A stretch of DNA of 64,000 nucleotides from contig NZ_JALKAJ010000003.1 in NCBI RefSeq assembly GCF_023015615.1, forward strand, positions 248,001-312,000. The letters are read 5' to 3'. Made by a program: the position numbers and the translations under genes. This document shows, piece by piece, positions 46,739-56,869 of the stretch (its first letter is position 1; every line of letters starts with the position of its first letter). Source of the DNA: Qipengyuania sp. S6317L1. Its GTDB lineage: Bacteria > Pseudomonadota > Alphaproteobacteria > Sphingomonadales > Sphingomonadaceae. The notes beneath the pieces are model-generated. The model saw only the letters and a list, made by a program, of their open reading frames with translations. It had not been told where the DNA came from and did not search any database.

Positions 46739-47398
46739 ATGTCCCCTTCCTCTCAAGAAAACCTGCCTGCCGAGATCGATCTCGCACTTGCCCATGCGCA
46801 GCCGACGTATCGGGCTTCGTTAAGGATATTCTTTGAGCTTGATGCGCGTTTGGGCCGGATTGTCGGTGGGACAAATGAGGTGATGCTGGGTCAAATGCGG
46901 CTCGCGTGGTGGCGCGAAACGCTGGCGAAACCGATTGCCGAGCGCCCGAACGGAGACGTGGTACTGGATGCGATCGGGGTGCACTGGGCCGGTCGAGAGG
47001 TTGATCTGATCAAACTGGTGGATGGATGGGAAAGGCTGTTTGCCGAACCACCCCTTGGCGAGGAGGATGCGATTGCATTTCTCATGGCGCGTCGCGACGT
47101 GCTGATGGCGGCCTATGGCAAATATGCCAGCAGCGACAACAAGCAGGAAAACTACGCCAAACCTGCCTGGTGGTGGGTCTGCGCAGACCTTGCTGCAAAT
47201 GTCAGCGATGAGGACGAGAGGGCTATGTTTGTGGACTTTGGCCTGCGATTTGATCCTATAATGGATCGCTTGTCCAAACCTGACAAAGGGCTCCATCTTC
47301 TCGGAGCATTGGCACACCGCGCACTCAAACGGGGTGGGCGACCCTTAATGGAAGGGCGGGGCGCTTCGCTCGCGGCACTCAGAGCGACTATCTTCTAG
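46739..47398 (+). CDS. Squalene/phytoene synthase-like protein
   Basis: 219 residues from the ATG giving MSPSSQ (the frame opens from a TTG 13 codons earlier). QPTYRASLRIFFELDARLGRIVGG and MLGQMRLAWWRETL match the NDUFAF6-like, short branch of the squalene/phytoene synthase family. The Asp-rich DxxxD motifs of true synthases are not seen, so prenyl synthase activity is unlikely. Function in bacteria unknown. Confidence 0.78.
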   Translation: MSPSSQENLPAEIDLALAHAQPTYRASLRIFFELDARLGRIVGGTNEVMLGQMRLAWWRETLAKPIAERPNGDVVLDAIGVHWAGREVDLIKLVDGWERLFAEPPLGEEDAIAFLMARRDVLMAAYGKYASSDNKQENYAKPAWWWVCADLAANVSDEDERAMFVDFGLRFDPIMDRLSKPDKGLHLLGALAHRALKRGGRPLMEGRGASLAALRATIF

Positions 47399-47446
47399 CG
47401 AAAAGACAAGGTATTATCCCATCGAGATCCAGTAAAGGAGATCGGT

Positions 47447-47911
47447 ATGCGTCAAACAGTGCTTGGAGTGTTCTTGGGCCTCATCTTTGCTGGTGTTGGC
47501 GTGTTCTGGTGGCAAGGCCGTGCGCAGGTCGAAGAATTGGCCCCGCCGCCGCCAGAACCTGAAGAGAGTGCTGAAGTCGATCCCGATAGTCTTCCCGAGA
47601 CAGATCCCGGTGACATGGTTGGTCCTGCGCCTCCAGAAGCGTCCGAGCTCACCCGCGAAGAACGCCGCTTTTTTCGCTATGATCGCAATCGCGACCGCAA
47701 AATCACCCGCAACGAAATGCTTTCGACACGGGCCAACGCTTTCCGAAAACTCGATAAGGACGGCAACAATCTGCTGACCTTTGAAGAATGGGCGGTGCGC
47801 ACTTCTGATCGCTTCGCCGAAATGGACGAAGACGGAAATGCAGAATTGACGCAGGCAGAATTTGCAACCTCAGCGCCAAAGCGCACACGCAAACCTGCGT
47901 GCCGGTGCTAG
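47447..47911 (+). CDS. Membrane-anchored EF-hand protein
   Basis: 154 residues. N-terminal membrane anchor at 5-22, then a Pro/Glu-rich linker to about 65. Three EF-hand loops follow: [12 protein letters not shown] (about 78-89, with Arg in place of the usual Gly), [12 protein letters not shown] (about 103-114) and [12 protein letters not shown] (about 126-137). It should bind calcium outside the membrane. The end overlaps the convergent trmFO stop by four bases. An AGGAG lies before the ATG. Confidence 0.88.
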   Translation: MRQTVLGVFLGLIFAGVGVFWWQGRAQVEELAPPPPEPEESAEVDPDSLPETDPGDMVGPAPPEASELTREERRFFRYDRNRDRKITRNEMLSTRANAFRKLDKDGNNLLTFEEWAVRTSDRFAEMDEDGNAELTQAEFATSAPKRTRKPACRC

Positions 47912-49293
47912 GCAGGTTCGACCTGGCGCGTTTCGGTAATCCACTGCGCGAGGTCAGCTTTGGCGCGGGAAGTGTACGCTTCCTTGCGTTGCTTCTTTTT
48001 CACCTCGTGAAGCGGCGGGAAGAGGCCGAAGTTCACATTCATTGGCTGGAAGGTTGCAGCATCGGCATCGCCGGTTATGTGGCTCAAAAGCGCACCCATC
48101 GCGGTGGAAGGGGGAAGAGGTTTCCACTCTTCACCAGCAAGTTCGCACGCGGTCATCATGCCAGCGACAAGGCCGATTGCAGAGCTTTCGACATAGCCCT
48201 CGCATCCTGTTACCTGTCCGGCGAACCGGATGTGAGGGGCCGCTTTCAAGCGTAGCTGCCGATCGAGAACTTCTGGCGAATTCAGAAAGGTGTTGCGGTG
48301 GAGACCGCCCAGCCGCGCGAATTCGGCATTCTCAAGACCGGGGATGGTCCGGAAAAGCTCCACCTGAGCGCCGTATTTGAGCTTGGTCTGGAAACCGACC
48401 ATATTCCACAGCGTGCCAAGCTTGTTGTCCTGACGAAGCTGCACCACTGCGTAGGGCCAGCGCCCCTGCGGATGTTCTTCGGTGCGGTCGAAGGGATTGT
48501 CGAGCCCCACGCCTTTCATCGGACCATATCGAAGCGTCTCAATCCCGCGCTCGGCCATCACTTCGATCGGCATGCAGCCGTCGAAATAAGGCGTGTCCTT
48601 TTCCCAATCCTTGAATTCGCCCTTGTCGCCTTCGATGAGGCCGCGCACGAAACTTTCGTACTGCTCTTTGGTCATCGGACAATTGATGTAATCGCCATCC
48701 TCGTTGGACGCTTCGGTGGTCTTGTTCCAGCGCGACTGTATCCAGCACTTCGACATATCAATGCTGTCGCGATGGACGATGGGAGCGATCGCATCGAAAA
48801 AGGCGAGCCGTTCCTGACCCGTCGTCCCGATAATGCTTTCGGCCAAAGATTGCGCGGTAAGCGGACCGGTCGCGACTATGGTAAGGCCCGCCTCGGGAAG
48901 CTGGTCCACCCGCTCGCGCACGACCTCGACATTGGGGTGTTCTTTGAGCGCCTTTTCAACCTCAGAGGAAAACACATCGCGGTCGACCGCCATGGCGCTC
49001 CCAGCAGGCACACGGGCCACTTCGCCTGCGCGCATGACAATGGAATCGAGTTCGCGCATTTCGTGGTGAAGCAGTCCCACGGCGTTTTTGGTGTCATCGT
49101 CAGAACGAAAGCTGTTCGAACACACAAGCTCAGCAAGACCGTCGGTCTGGTGCGCAGGCGTCATTTCGCCCGAACCGCGCATCTCGGACAGTCGCACTTT
49201 GACACCGCGATTGGCGAGCTGCCACGCCGCTTCAGAGCCGGCGAGGCCGCCACCGATAATGTGGACATCGTGGGTAGTTTGGGTTGTTTTCAT
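47908..49293 (-). CDS. trmFO: Folate/FAD-dependent tRNA (uracil-54) methyltransferase
   Basis: 461 residues. Makes ribothymidine at position 54 of tRNA using methylenetetrahydrofolate. The N-terminal FAD motif is [21 protein letters not shown]. The family motifs [20 protein letters not shown], the [19 protein letters not shown] block and the C-terminal [13 protein letters not shown] are plain. Length normal. Confidence 0.97.
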   Translation of the reverse strand: MKTTQTTHDVHIIGGGLAGSEAAWQLANRGVKVRLSEMRGSGEMTPAHQTDGLAELVCSNSFRSDDDTKNAVGLLHHEMRELDSIVMRAGEVARVPAGSAMAVDRDVFSSEVEKALKEHPNVEVVRERVDQLPEAGLTIVATGPLTAQSLAESIIGTTGQERLAFFDAIAPIVHRDSIDMSKCWIQSRWNKTTEASNEDGDYINCPMTKEQYESFVRGLIEGDKGEFKDWEKDTPYFDGCMPIEVMAERGIETLRYGPMKGVGLDNPFDRTEEHPQGRWPYAVVQLRQDNKLGTLWNMVGFQTKLKYGAQVELFRTIPGLENAEFARLGGLHRNTFLNSPEVLDRQLRLKAAPHIRFAGQVTGCEGYVESSAIGLVAGMMTACELAGEEWKPLPPSTAMGALLSHITGDADAATFQPMNVNFGLFPPLHEVKKKQRKEAYTSRAKADLAQWITETRQVEPA

Positions 49294-49355
49294 GGCTCGC
49301 GAAGTAGCCCCGTGCTACCGCACCTTCAAGCCAAGAAGAGGAATTGAGAGCCAAA

Positions 49356-50006
49356 ATGCCAAGACGCGCGCTTGTTGACCACCGGCCATGGCTGCTTGCT
49401 GGCGTTATCGCGGCGGTCGCTTATTATTTTCTCCAAGGCTCAATCAAGGTCGAACCGATTGAGATTGCCATCAAAGGGATGGGGGTCGGGTTTCTGGCAA
49501 TTTATGCGCTGCGCCGTGCGCCTGGCGTGGATGGCACCATTCTTACGATAGCGCTCGCACTCTCTGCCCTGGCGGACATGGCGTTGGAATTATGGTTCGA
49601 GGCGGGCGGGGCGCTCTTTGCAGTCTCGCATGTGGCAGCAATCGTCCTCTACATGCGCAATCGCCGGAATGGAGCGAGTTTGAGCCAGCGCTTGTTGGGC
49701 CTTGCACTCCTCGTCATGGTGCCAGCCTTTTCCTATGTGCTTTCGAATGACCCTTTGATCGGCGTCTATGCCATCACACTGGGCGCTATGGCGGCAACTG
49801 CGTGGACCAGCCGTTTTCCCCGCTACCGGGTGGGGATCGGCGCGCTGTTGTTTGTGGTTAGCGATTGGCTGATCTTCAGCCGCATGGGGCCATTCGATCT
49901 TGGCGACTTGCCAGATCTGCTCGTCTGGCCGCTGTATTTTGCAGGGCAGCTCATGATTGCAACGGGCGTGGTTCAGTCGCTGCGCGGGGAAACGCCAGTT
50001 CGTTAG
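49356..50006 (+). CDS. YhhN/lysoplasmalogenase-like membrane protein
   Basis: 216 residues from the ATG giving MPRRALVDH. Seven or eight membrane helices. SALADMALE near residue 70 and VVSDWLIFSRM near 165 hold the conserved Asp residues of the YhhN/TMEM86 family, which hydrolyse lysoplasmalogen in animals. Bacterial function is unclear. The end overlaps the convergent TauD-like gene by four bases. Confidence 0.85.
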   Translation: MPRRALVDHRPWLLAGVIAAVAYYFLQGSIKVEPIEIAIKGMGVGFLAIYALRRAPGVDGTILTIALALSALADMALELWFEAGGALFAVSHVAAIVLYMRNRRNGASLSQRLLGLALLVMVPAFSYVLSNDPLIGVYAITLGAMAATAWTSRFPRYRVGIGALLFVVSDWLIFSRMGPFDLGDLPDLLVWPLYFAGQLMIATGVVQSLRGETPVR

Positions 50007-50830
50007 GCCGCAATTGTGGTGCGATGAAGCTCGCGCCGATAGCCTTCGTAACCGCCAGTCGCCTTGTGATTGAGGCAGCGGTTGTCCCACATGACCAGCA
50101 TGTCAGGCTCCCATTTGTGGCGGTAATGGAAACACTCCTGCTCGCACCATTGATGCAGGTCTATGAGAAGCGTCATCGCGTCCTCATCGGAGTGACCCTC
50201 GAACCCGATTGTGTAACTGATTGAGAAGAAAAGAACCTCTTCGCCCGTTTCAGGATGCGGCTTGATCAGAGGATGGTTATGGGTTGCCAGAGCCGCTTCA
50301 CCGGGCTTGATCGCCATGGAGCGGCCCTTGTCGTTGTCTCCATATAGGCCATCTGGTGCATAGCCGCGCCGTGCCGAATGGATTGCCCGGATTTGGCGTA
50401 GTTCGTCCTTGCGCTCCTCGGGCATGGCGGCAAAGGCCGCCCCTTGATCACAAAACATCGTGTCGCCGCCAATCGGTGGGATTTCCACCGCCATCAGGCA
50501 GGTTGCTTTCGGCGGCTCTGGCATAAAGCTCCAATCGGAATGCCATTGTTCGGCAAACAGCGGTGAAGTTTCATCGGCCTCGCGCTGGATGGCAGCGATA
50601 TTCTTGCGCCCCTCGATGGGATCGAAGAAGGGATCATCGCCGAATTCGCCGATAGCAAGACTGAAGCGCTCGAGCGCATCGTCGTCCATTTTCTGTCCAG
50701 CAAAGGCGAGCACCTTATGCGCAAGCCATGCCTCGTGGATGTCCGCCAGGATCTCAGCCGACAATTCGCCAGCCAGATCAATCCCGTGCACCGTCGCACC
50801 GCAAGCTTGGCCCGATGGTTCGATTTTCAT
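50003..50830 (-). CDS. TauD/TfdA family alpha-ketoglutarate dioxygenase
   Basis: 275 residues. Fe(II) triad His97, Asp99 (WHSDWSF) and His255 (NHKATGGY); Arg266 (YRRELHR) should bind 2-oxoglutarate. Members hydroxylate taurine, alkyl sulfates, or phenoxyacids; which one cannot be told here. It stands 52 bases downstream of gyrA with no transporter gene near. Confidence 0.92.
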   Translation of the reverse strand: MKIEPSGQACGATVHGIDLAGELSAEILADIHEAWLAHKVLAFAGQKMDDDALERFSLAIGEFGDDPFFDPIEGRKNIAAIQREADETSPLFAEQWHSDWSFMPEPPKATCLMAVEIPPIGGDTMFCDQGAAFAAMPEERKDELRQIRAIHSARRGYAPDGLYGDNDKGRSMAIKPGEAALATHNHPLIKPHPETGEEVLFFSISYTIGFEGHSDEDAMTLLIDLHQWCEQECFHYRHKWEPDMLVMWDNRCLNHKATGGYEGYRRELHRTTIAA

Positions 50831-50882
50831 TCATCCTCTCCCCTGGCCAGAAGGCTAGGGAGAGGGAACCGGTAGCGCAAGA

Positions 50883-53660
50883 TCACTCTGGATCAGCAGG
50901 ACCTTCGGGCGAGGTGACATCCCCGCCGCCGCGGCGATCGACCATTTCCTCGACGACTGCCTCTTCGCTCTCGTTCTCAGGCTCTTCGGTTTCGTCGATT
51001 TTGACGGCTGAGACGACATGCTCATTCTTGCCGACATTGAAAAGGCGGACGCCAGCCGTATTGCGGCCCAGTACACGAAGGCTCTCAAGTCCGATGCGGA
51101 TAAGCTTTGCCTGATCTGTGACAAGCATGAGCTGGTCGCCAGAGCCCACAACAAAACTTGCCACTACAGGGCCGTTGCGCTCGATGTTGTCGATGTTGAC
51201 AACGCCCTGACCGCCGCGCCCGGTCGTGCGATATTCGTAGGAACTCGACACCTTGCCGTACCCATTGGCGCATACGGTGAGGATGAATTGCTCCTTGCCC
51301 TCGATCTCTTCGAAGCGTTCGGGCGACATATTCGGCTCGCCCTCGCGCTCGCCCTTGTAGGGTGCGAATTTGAGATACTGTTCGCGTTCATCAGGCGTGG
51401 TGCCGGTCGCGCTCAACGTCGACAGCGAGACGACTTCGGTGCCTTCGGGAAGCTTCATGCCGCGAACGCCGGTGGATGTGCGCGAAGTGAACTCGCGCAC
51501 TTCTTCGGCGCCAAAGCGGATTGCCTTGCCGGCTTTCGAAGCGAGCATGACGTCATCACCCGCCTCGACCAGGCGTACGCCGATCAGGCGATCATCGCTA
51601 TCCTCGTCAAAGCGCATGGCGAACTTGCCGTTTGACGGGATATTGCTGAACGCATCCATCGAGTTGCGGCGCACATTGCCCTTGGCGGTGGCAAACACGA
51701 CCGAGAGCGCGCCCCAGGTGTCCTCGTCTTCGGGAAGCGGCAGCACGGTCTGGATCGTCTCGCCATCGTCCAACGCGGGAAGCAGGTTGATGATCGGACG
51801 ACCGCGCGTTGCCGGTCCTCCTTCGGGGAGCTTCCACACCTTGATGCGATACACCTTGCCGGCGGTCGAGAAGAACAGCACCGGATTGTGCGTCGAGGTG
51901 ACGAACATTTCGGCGATGGCATCTTCGTCCTTGGTCGACATGCCAGCGCGCCCCTTTCCGCCGCGATTTTGCGCGCGGAAGGTGCTCAAAGGCGTGCGCT
52001 TGATGTAGCCGTCGAGGGTGACGGTCACGACCATATCGTCGCGTTCGATCAGGTCTTCATCATCAAGACCATCCCATGCCGGCGCAATCTCGGAAAGACG
52101 AGGCGTCGCATAGGTCGCGCGGATCTCCTCAAGCTCTTCGCGCATCACAGCATAAAGCTTAACGCGGTCAGCAAGGATGGCGAGATACTCTTCGATCCGC
52201 TCTGCCAATTCGGCAAGTTCATCGCCAATCTCATCGCGGCCCAAAGCCGTAAGGCGGTGAAGGCGCAGATCAAGGATGGCTTTCACCTGGCGCACTGACA
52301 GGCGATAAGTGCCGCCTTCCTGATCGGCAGAAGGCTCAATCGCCTCAACCAGACGGATGTATTGCGCGATGTCGCCAATTGGCCATTCCTTGGCGAGCAA
52401 ACGCTCGCGCGCGGTTGCCGGGTTTGGCGCACCACGAATGATCGCGACGATTTCATCAAGGTTGGAGACCGCAACCACGAGGCCGAGCAAAATGTGCGCG
52501 CGTTCACGGGCGCGGTTAAGCTCAAACTTGGTGCGGCGGGTGATGACCTCTTCACGAAAAGAAATGAAGGCTTGAATGAAGTCGCGCAACATCAGCGTTT
52601 CAGGACGCCCGCCGCGAATTGCCAGCATATTCGCCGGGAAAGAGGATTGCGCAGGTGTGTGACGCCAGATCTGGTTCAGAACAACCTCAGCGGTCGCATC
52701 GCGCTTGAGGTCGATGACCACGCGCACACCCGCTCGCGAACTTTCGTCGCGGATGTCGGCGATGCCTTCGATCCGTTTTTCCTTGGCGGCATCGGCGATC
52801 TTTTCGACCAGGCCCGCTTTACCGACTTGATAGGGAATTGAGGTGAAGACAATGCTTTCGCGGTCGCCGCGCCGCGTCTCAATCTCATGGCGACAACGCA
52901 TCAGGACCGAGCCACGACCTGTGGTGTAGGCAGCTTTCGCGCCGCTGGTCCCGAGGATCAACGGAGCGGTCGGGAAATCCGGTCCCGGAATATACTCGAT
53001 CAGCTCTTCTGATGTGATTGCGGGTTTGTCCATGAAGGCCAGACAGCCGTCGATAACCTCGCCCAGATTGTGGGGCGGGACATTGGTCGCCATGCCCACG
53101 GCAATACCGCCCGCGCCATTGACCAGGAGGTTGGGGAAGCGGGCGGGAAGGACGGACGGCTCTTTCTTCCGGCCATCGTAGTTCGGCACGAAGTCGATCG
53201 TGTCCTTATCAAGGTCATCGAGCAGCGTATCAGTGACACGCGCAAGCCGCGCCTCGGTATAACGCATGGACGCAGGCGGATCAGGGTCCATCGATCCGAA
53301 ATTGCCCTGACCATCGATCAGGGGGACGCGCATCGACCAATCCTGCGTCAAACGCGCCAGGGCATCGTAGATCGCGCTATCGCCGTGCGGGTGGAAATCA
53401 CCCATCACGTCGCCCACAATCTTCGCGCTTTTTACGTAAGGTCGTCCGGCGACGAAGTTACCAAGCTTGGAGGCGTAAAGAATACGGCGGTGGACCGGTT
53501 TCAAGCCGTCGCGCACATCGGGGAGGGCACGGCTAACGATCACGCTCATTGCGTAATCGAGATAGCTCGTTTTCATTTCATCGACGATGTCGATGCGGCC
53601 ATATTCGCTTGGCTGCGGAGCCGATGCGGAAGGTTCGAGAATGTCGTTATCGTCGCTCAA
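50883..53660 (-). CDS. gyrA: DNA gyrase subunit A
   Basis: 925 residues from a TTG start with AAGG upstream and no in-frame ATG between the last upstream stop and this point. Catalytic Tyr in ASMRYTEARL. The quinolone region reads HPHGDSAIYD, with Ser and Asp at the key places, so no classical resistance change. GyrA box as QNRGGKGRAG near residue 563. Six-bladed C-terminal domain, then an acidic tail. Confidence 0.97.
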   Translation of the reverse strand: MSDDNDILEPSASAPQPSEYGRIDIVDEMKTSYLDYAMSVIVSRALPDVRDGLKPVHRRILYASKLGNFVAGRPYVKSAKIVGDVMGDFHPHGDSAIYDALARLTQDWSMRVPLIDGQGNFGSMDPDPPASMRYTEARLARVTDTLLDDLDKDTIDFVPNYDGRKKEPSVLPARFPNLLVNGAGGIAVGMATNVPPHNLGEVIDGCLAFMDKPAITSEELIEYIPGPDFPTAPLILGTSGAKAAYTTGRGSVLMRCRHEIETRRGDRESIVFTSIPYQVGKAGLVEKIADAAKEKRIEGIADIRDESSRAGVRVVIDLKRDATAEVVLNQIWRHTPAQSSFPANMLAIRGGRPETLMLRDFIQAFISFREEVITRRTKFELNRARERAHILLGLVVAVSNLDEIVAIIRGAPNPATARERLLAKEWPIGDIAQYIRLVEAIEPSADQEGGTYRLSVRQVKAILDLRLHRLTALGRDEIGDELAELAERIEEYLAILADRVKLYAVMREELEEIRATYATPRLSEIAPAWDGLDDEDLIERDDMVVTVTLDGYIKRTPLSTFRAQNRGGKGRAGMSTKDEDAIAEMFVTSTHNPVLFFSTAGKVYRIKVWKLPEGGPATRGRPIINLLPALDDGETIQTVLPLPEDEDTWGALSVVFATAKGNVRRNSMDAFSNIPSNGKFAMRFDEDSDDRLIGVRLVEAGDDVMLASKAGKAIRFGAEEVREFTSRTSTGVRGMKLPEGTEVVSLSTLSATGTTPDEREQYLKFAPYKGEREGEPNMSPERFEEIEGKEQFILTVCANGYGKVSSSYEYRTTGRGGQGVVNIDNIERNGPVVASFVVGSGDQLMLVTDQAKLIRIGLESLRVLGRNTAGVRLFNVGKNEHVVSAVKIDETEEPENESEEAVVEEMVDRRGGGDVTSPEGPADPE

Positions 53661-53994
53661 GGAAAAGCCTTTTCGCTCGCTTCTATTTCTATGTCTGCAA
53701 TGTAGGGTATCGTGCGAGCGAGTGCTACCGATAGGGGGGCAGATACCCGTTCATTCCGGGCTTTTTCCACACTTGGGACAGGCGTTGGACGCCACGCAGC
53801 GGATCACGAGGCTCTGCGAACAATAATTACACGCCGGGGAATGATATGTGCGCTCCATTCAATCCTCGTTCAGCACACTTCCTCTAGTACCAATTGCAAT
53901 AGGAAACCGCCTCGTTCATTGAGCGGCCTAGAGATTCATCAATCAGCCGCGCCCCAACGGTCGGCTTTGAAAACTTTTGCTGGAGAGACCAACA
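53661..53994. promoter_or_regulatory. Divergent promoter region, gyrA and secreted repeat protein
   Basis: 334 bases with no gene. A 7-base inverted pair GGGTATC/GATACCC (around 53705-53750) lies upstream of gyrA and might fold in its leader. No clear -35/-10 pair stands out for either gene. GGAGAG lies nine bases before the ATG at 53995. Confidence 0.35.
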
Positions 53995-55353
53995 ATGATT
54001 ACATTTTTCTCACGCAAGCGTACGTCTTCGCTCGCTCTTGCCATTGCCATGGCGACAGGCGCTGCTGTTGCGACAACTGCGGTTATGCCGACCGAGGCAA
54101 GCGCGCAGCGCAAGAAGAAAAAAGACGAGAGCGATGGCGGCGGTTACTCGAAAGAGTTTATCGCCGTGTATCAGCCATTGAACGAGCTGATGGGCACGGA
54201 AGGTTCCGATCTCGCTTCACAACGCGCACAATTCGACGCGCTTGCAGGGCTTCTGAATACGCCAGATGAAAAGATCGCTGGCGGCGGGCTTATGTTCAAC
54301 TCTGGTGTGCGGCTGCAAGATCCGGCTCTTCAGCTTAAAGGCATGGAAGCCATGCTGGCGAGCGGCATGGTCGAGGCAGCAAATACCGGGCGTTACAATT
54401 TCATCGCCTATCAGCTTGCTGACCGTCAGAATATGGTCGCCAAGGCGCGCACCTATCTTCAGGCTGCGATCGACAACAATTTCACGGCCGAAAACATCAA
54501 CCCGGCGAGCCTTCGCATCGCGATGATGGAGAGCTACTTTGGCAACAGCGAATTTGATGCTGGCATCAAATATCTGAACGACGCGATCGCCGAGCAGAAA
54601 GCCGCCGGTCAAACGGTGGACGAAGCATGGTATCGTCGCGGTATCTCGGTTGCTTATGAGAATGAGCTCACTCCAGCCGTGTATGAAATTGCGGCCATGT
54701 GGCTTAGCGACTTCCCGAGCGAGACCAATTGGCGCGATTCGATCAACATTGCTCGCAACCTCAATAATTTCACCCCGGCTGAGATGCTCGATCTTTTCCG
54801 CCTCTCACGCCAGACGGGTGCTCTCAACACGGCATCTGACTATGACTTCTACATCGAAGTCGCCGATGCGCGTCGTCTTCCAAGCGAAGTGAAGAGCGTG
54901 ATCGAAGAGGGCAAGGCCGCTGGCATCCTCGTCGACTCAAACCTTTACATGGTTGAGCAGCTTGGCGTCGCCAACGGCCGTATCGCAAGCGACCGCGCTG
55001 ACTTGCCAGCACTCGAAGCCGACGCTTCGGCGGCTAATGCCGGCCTTCGCACCGTTGTTGCGGCAGGCGATGCATTCTTGAGCTATGGCGAATACGACAA
55101 GGCGGTGAAGTTTTACGAGCGTGCCGTAGCGATGCCAGGGGTTGAACTTGGCGAAGAGCTTAACCGTCTTGCCATCGCACAGATCGGTGCAGGCGACTAC
55201 GCAGCCGCTCGCGAAAGCCTGAGCCGCATCACCGGTACACGCAAGCCACTGGCAATGCTGTGGACGGCTTATGCCAATCAGCTTGAAGCTGAGGCAGGCG
55301 CTACTCCCGATGTCATGCCATCGGACGCACCGGCGACCGCTACGACAATGTAG
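53995..55353 (+). CDS. Secreted tetratricopeptide-like protein
   Basis: 452 residues from the ATG giving MITFFSRKRT. Signal peptide about 1-40 ending TEASAQ. After a short Lys-rich run, the rest is helical with repeats of TPR type, clearest at GDAFLSYGEYDKAVKFYERAVAMPG and LNRLAIAQIGAGDYAAARESL. No catalytic motif. Periplasmic scaffold role is likely. A strong terminator follows, so it is its own unit. Confidence 0.85.
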   Translation: MITFFSRKRTSSLALAIAMATGAAVATTAVMPTEASAQRKKKKDESDGGGYSKEFIAVYQPLNELMGTEGSDLASQRAQFDALAGLLNTPDEKIAGGGLMFNSGVRLQDPALQLKGMEAMLASGMVEAANTGRYNFIAYQLADRQNMVAKARTYLQAAIDNNFTAENINPASLRIAMMESYFGNSEFDAGIKYLNDAIAEQKAAGQTVDEAWYRRGISVAYENELTPAVYEIAAMWLSDFPSETNWRDSINIARNLNNFTPAEMLDLFRLSRQTGALNTASDYDFYIEVADARRLPSEVKSVIEEGKAAGILVDSNLYMVEQLGVANGRIASDRADLPALEADASAANAGLRTVVAAGDAFLSYGEYDKAVKFYERAVAMPGVELGEELNRLAIAQIGAGDYAAARESLSRITGTRKPLAMLWTAYANQLEAEAGATPDVMPSDAPATATTM

Positions 55354-55374
55354 TTCAGCCGATAGGCCAAACAT

Positions 55375-55409
55375 AAAGGGCGCCGGGAGCAATTCCGGCG
55401 CCCTTTTTT
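55375..55409 (+). terminator. Intrinsic terminator
   Basis: AAAGGGCGCCGG, 8-base loop, CCGGCGCCC, then six T. It lies 22 bases after the stop of the secreted repeat protein and before the convergent NYN gene. Confidence 0.95.
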
Positions 55410-55432
55410 GTGCGTTGTCGCTGCGGCAGCGC

Positions 55433-56155
55433 CTATCTAACGCGCTTGACGTAAACCTGATTATCGTCGCGTGTCTCAAGCTTGAAGTTATCAAGGCTCT
55501 CAAAAAGATCCTTGAGGCTCTTGAACCCGTAGTTCCTGACATCGAAACTCGAGCGATTGCCAGCGATCTGTCCGACTTGGGAGAGACGCGCAAAGCCGTG
55601 GTCTTTTTTCGCCTCGGAATAGGCGGCGGTTATGAGTTCGTGCAAATCGTCATCAACCGAAGTTTCAGACCCGGACGCTTCTTTTTTGGTGCCGTTATTG
55701 TCGCTGGCATTGGTCGCGATCAGCTTCTTGATATCAATAAAGCGCGTGCACACCGATTTGAACGCTTGAGGCGTCTTTGCTTCGCCAAAACCGTAAACGA
55801 TGATGCCGTCCTGGCGCAGGCGCGTGACAAGGGGGGTAAAGTCGCTATCCGATGTCATCAGGCCAAATCCATCGACCTTGCCCTGATACAGCAGGTCAAT
55901 CGCGTCGATGGTCATCGCCATGTCGGTTGCGTTCTTGCCCTTCGATACATCGAATTGCTGCTGTGGCCGGATCCCGAATTTGTTGGTGATCGTTTCCCAC
56001 GGCGCGAGATTGTCCTTGGCAAAATTACCATAGGCGCGGCGAATATTCACCTGACCAAGTTCTGCCATGACGGTCAGAACCGGATCAATTCCGCTAGGCA
56101 TCGTATTGTCTGCGTCAATCAGCAGGGCGATGTTCTTAAGTTCACTATCAGCCAT
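55433..56155 (-). CDS. NYN (PIN-like) domain protein with OST-HTH/LOTUS end
   Basis: 240 residues. NYN domain 1-150: acidic residues in ALLIDADN (Asp14, Asp16), DMAMTIDAID and MTSDSDF make the metal site of the PIN-like nucleases. Residues about 165-240 (LITAAYSEAKKDHGFARLSQVGQ, FDVRNYGFKSLKDLFESL) match the OST-HTH/LOTUS fold, an RNA-binding domain. A single-chain RNA nuclease or regulator is likely. It lies 39 bases downstream of the carbonic anhydrase gene on the same strand. Confidence 0.88.
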   Translation of the reverse strand: MADSELKNIALLIDADNTMPSGIDPVLTVMAELGQVNIRRAYGNFAKDNLAPWETITNKFGIRPQQQFDVSKGKNATDMAMTIDAIDLLYQGKVDGFGLMTSDSDFTPLVTRLRQDGIIVYGFGEAKTPQAFKSVCTRFIDIKKLIATNASDNNGTKKEASGSETSVDDDLHELITAAYSEAKKDHGFARLSQVGQIAGNRSSFDVRNYGFKSLKDLFESLDNFKLETRDDNQVYVKRVR

Positions 56156-56194
56156 AATGCCTTCATTTCTCGCGTAGATTGAGGAGGGAAGTGA

Positions 56195-56836
56195 TCATTC
56201 CTCGGGAAGAAACGCACCGGTTTCTTCGTCGAGCGAGTAGAGAATTCCTTCAGCAATGGAGAAATGCGCGCCGCGCAATTTGAGCGTTCCAGCCGCCTCT
56301 TTTTCTGCGACCCACGGGAAGGTACGCAAATTGTCGATACTTTGCCTGATGGCTGCGAATTCCATCGCTAGCTCTGCCTTGCGGCCTTCGGTCCCGTATT
56401 TGCGGGCCACTTTGTCTCGCACCTCGTCGAGCAGGCCCACCCAATTGGCGATAAACGCGCCTTTGCCATGGTCAGTGTCTTCAAACGCTTTGGTAAGGGC
56501 TGCCTGGCAGCCGCCGCATCGGCCATGGCCCATCACGACAACCTGCGCGACTTCGAGCATTTGAACGGCAAATTCGACCGCTGCCGAAACGCCGTGTTGT
56601 CCGCCCGTGGTTTCGAAGGGAGGAACCAGCGCAGCGACGTTGCGGACGACGAATATATCGCCCGGGTCAACGTCGAAAATCTGTGCAGGGTCCACGCGGC
56701 TGTCAGAGCACCCGATGATCAGCAGCTTTGGATGCTGCCCTTCTGCGATTGTCTTGTCGAAACGCTCTTTTTGTCGAGGGTAGGTGTCCTCGCGAAACCG
56801 GCGGTAGCCTTTCAAAAGCTCAGCATATTCGGGCAA
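56195..56836 (-). CDS. can: Beta-class carbonic anhydrase
   Basis: 213 residues from a TTG start with GAGGGG a few bases before it. Interconverts carbon dioxide and bicarbonate. Zinc ligands Cys43, His104 and Cys107 (IGCSDSRVDP, MGHGRCGGC) and the Asp45/Arg47 pair are all present. It lies 33 bases after the PII-like gene, forming a unit with sbtA and sbtB. Confidence 0.95.
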   Translation of the reverse strand: MPEYAELLKGYRRFREDTYPRQKERFDKTIAEGQHPKLLIIGCSDSRVDPAQIFDVDPGDIFVVRNVAALVPPFETTGGQHGVSAAVEFAVQMLEVAQVVVMGHGRCGGCQAALTKAFEDTDHGKGAFIANWVGLLDEVRDKVARKYGTEGRKAELAMEFAAIRQSIDNLRTFPWVAEKEAAGTLKLRGAHFSIAEGILYSLDEETGAFLPEE

Positions 56837-56869
56837 TTGCGCCCCCTCTTTAGAATGCAGAGGAAGCGT

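Noticed and set aside
48298-49347. 349-codon open frame on the plus strand across trmFO
   Set aside because: Antisense shadow of trmFO, with no family motif and no ribosome site.
53879-53894. SOS-like box upstream of the secreted repeat protein
   Set aside because: GTTC-N7-TTCC near 53872 matches only partly in the second half-site and is not near a clear promoter.
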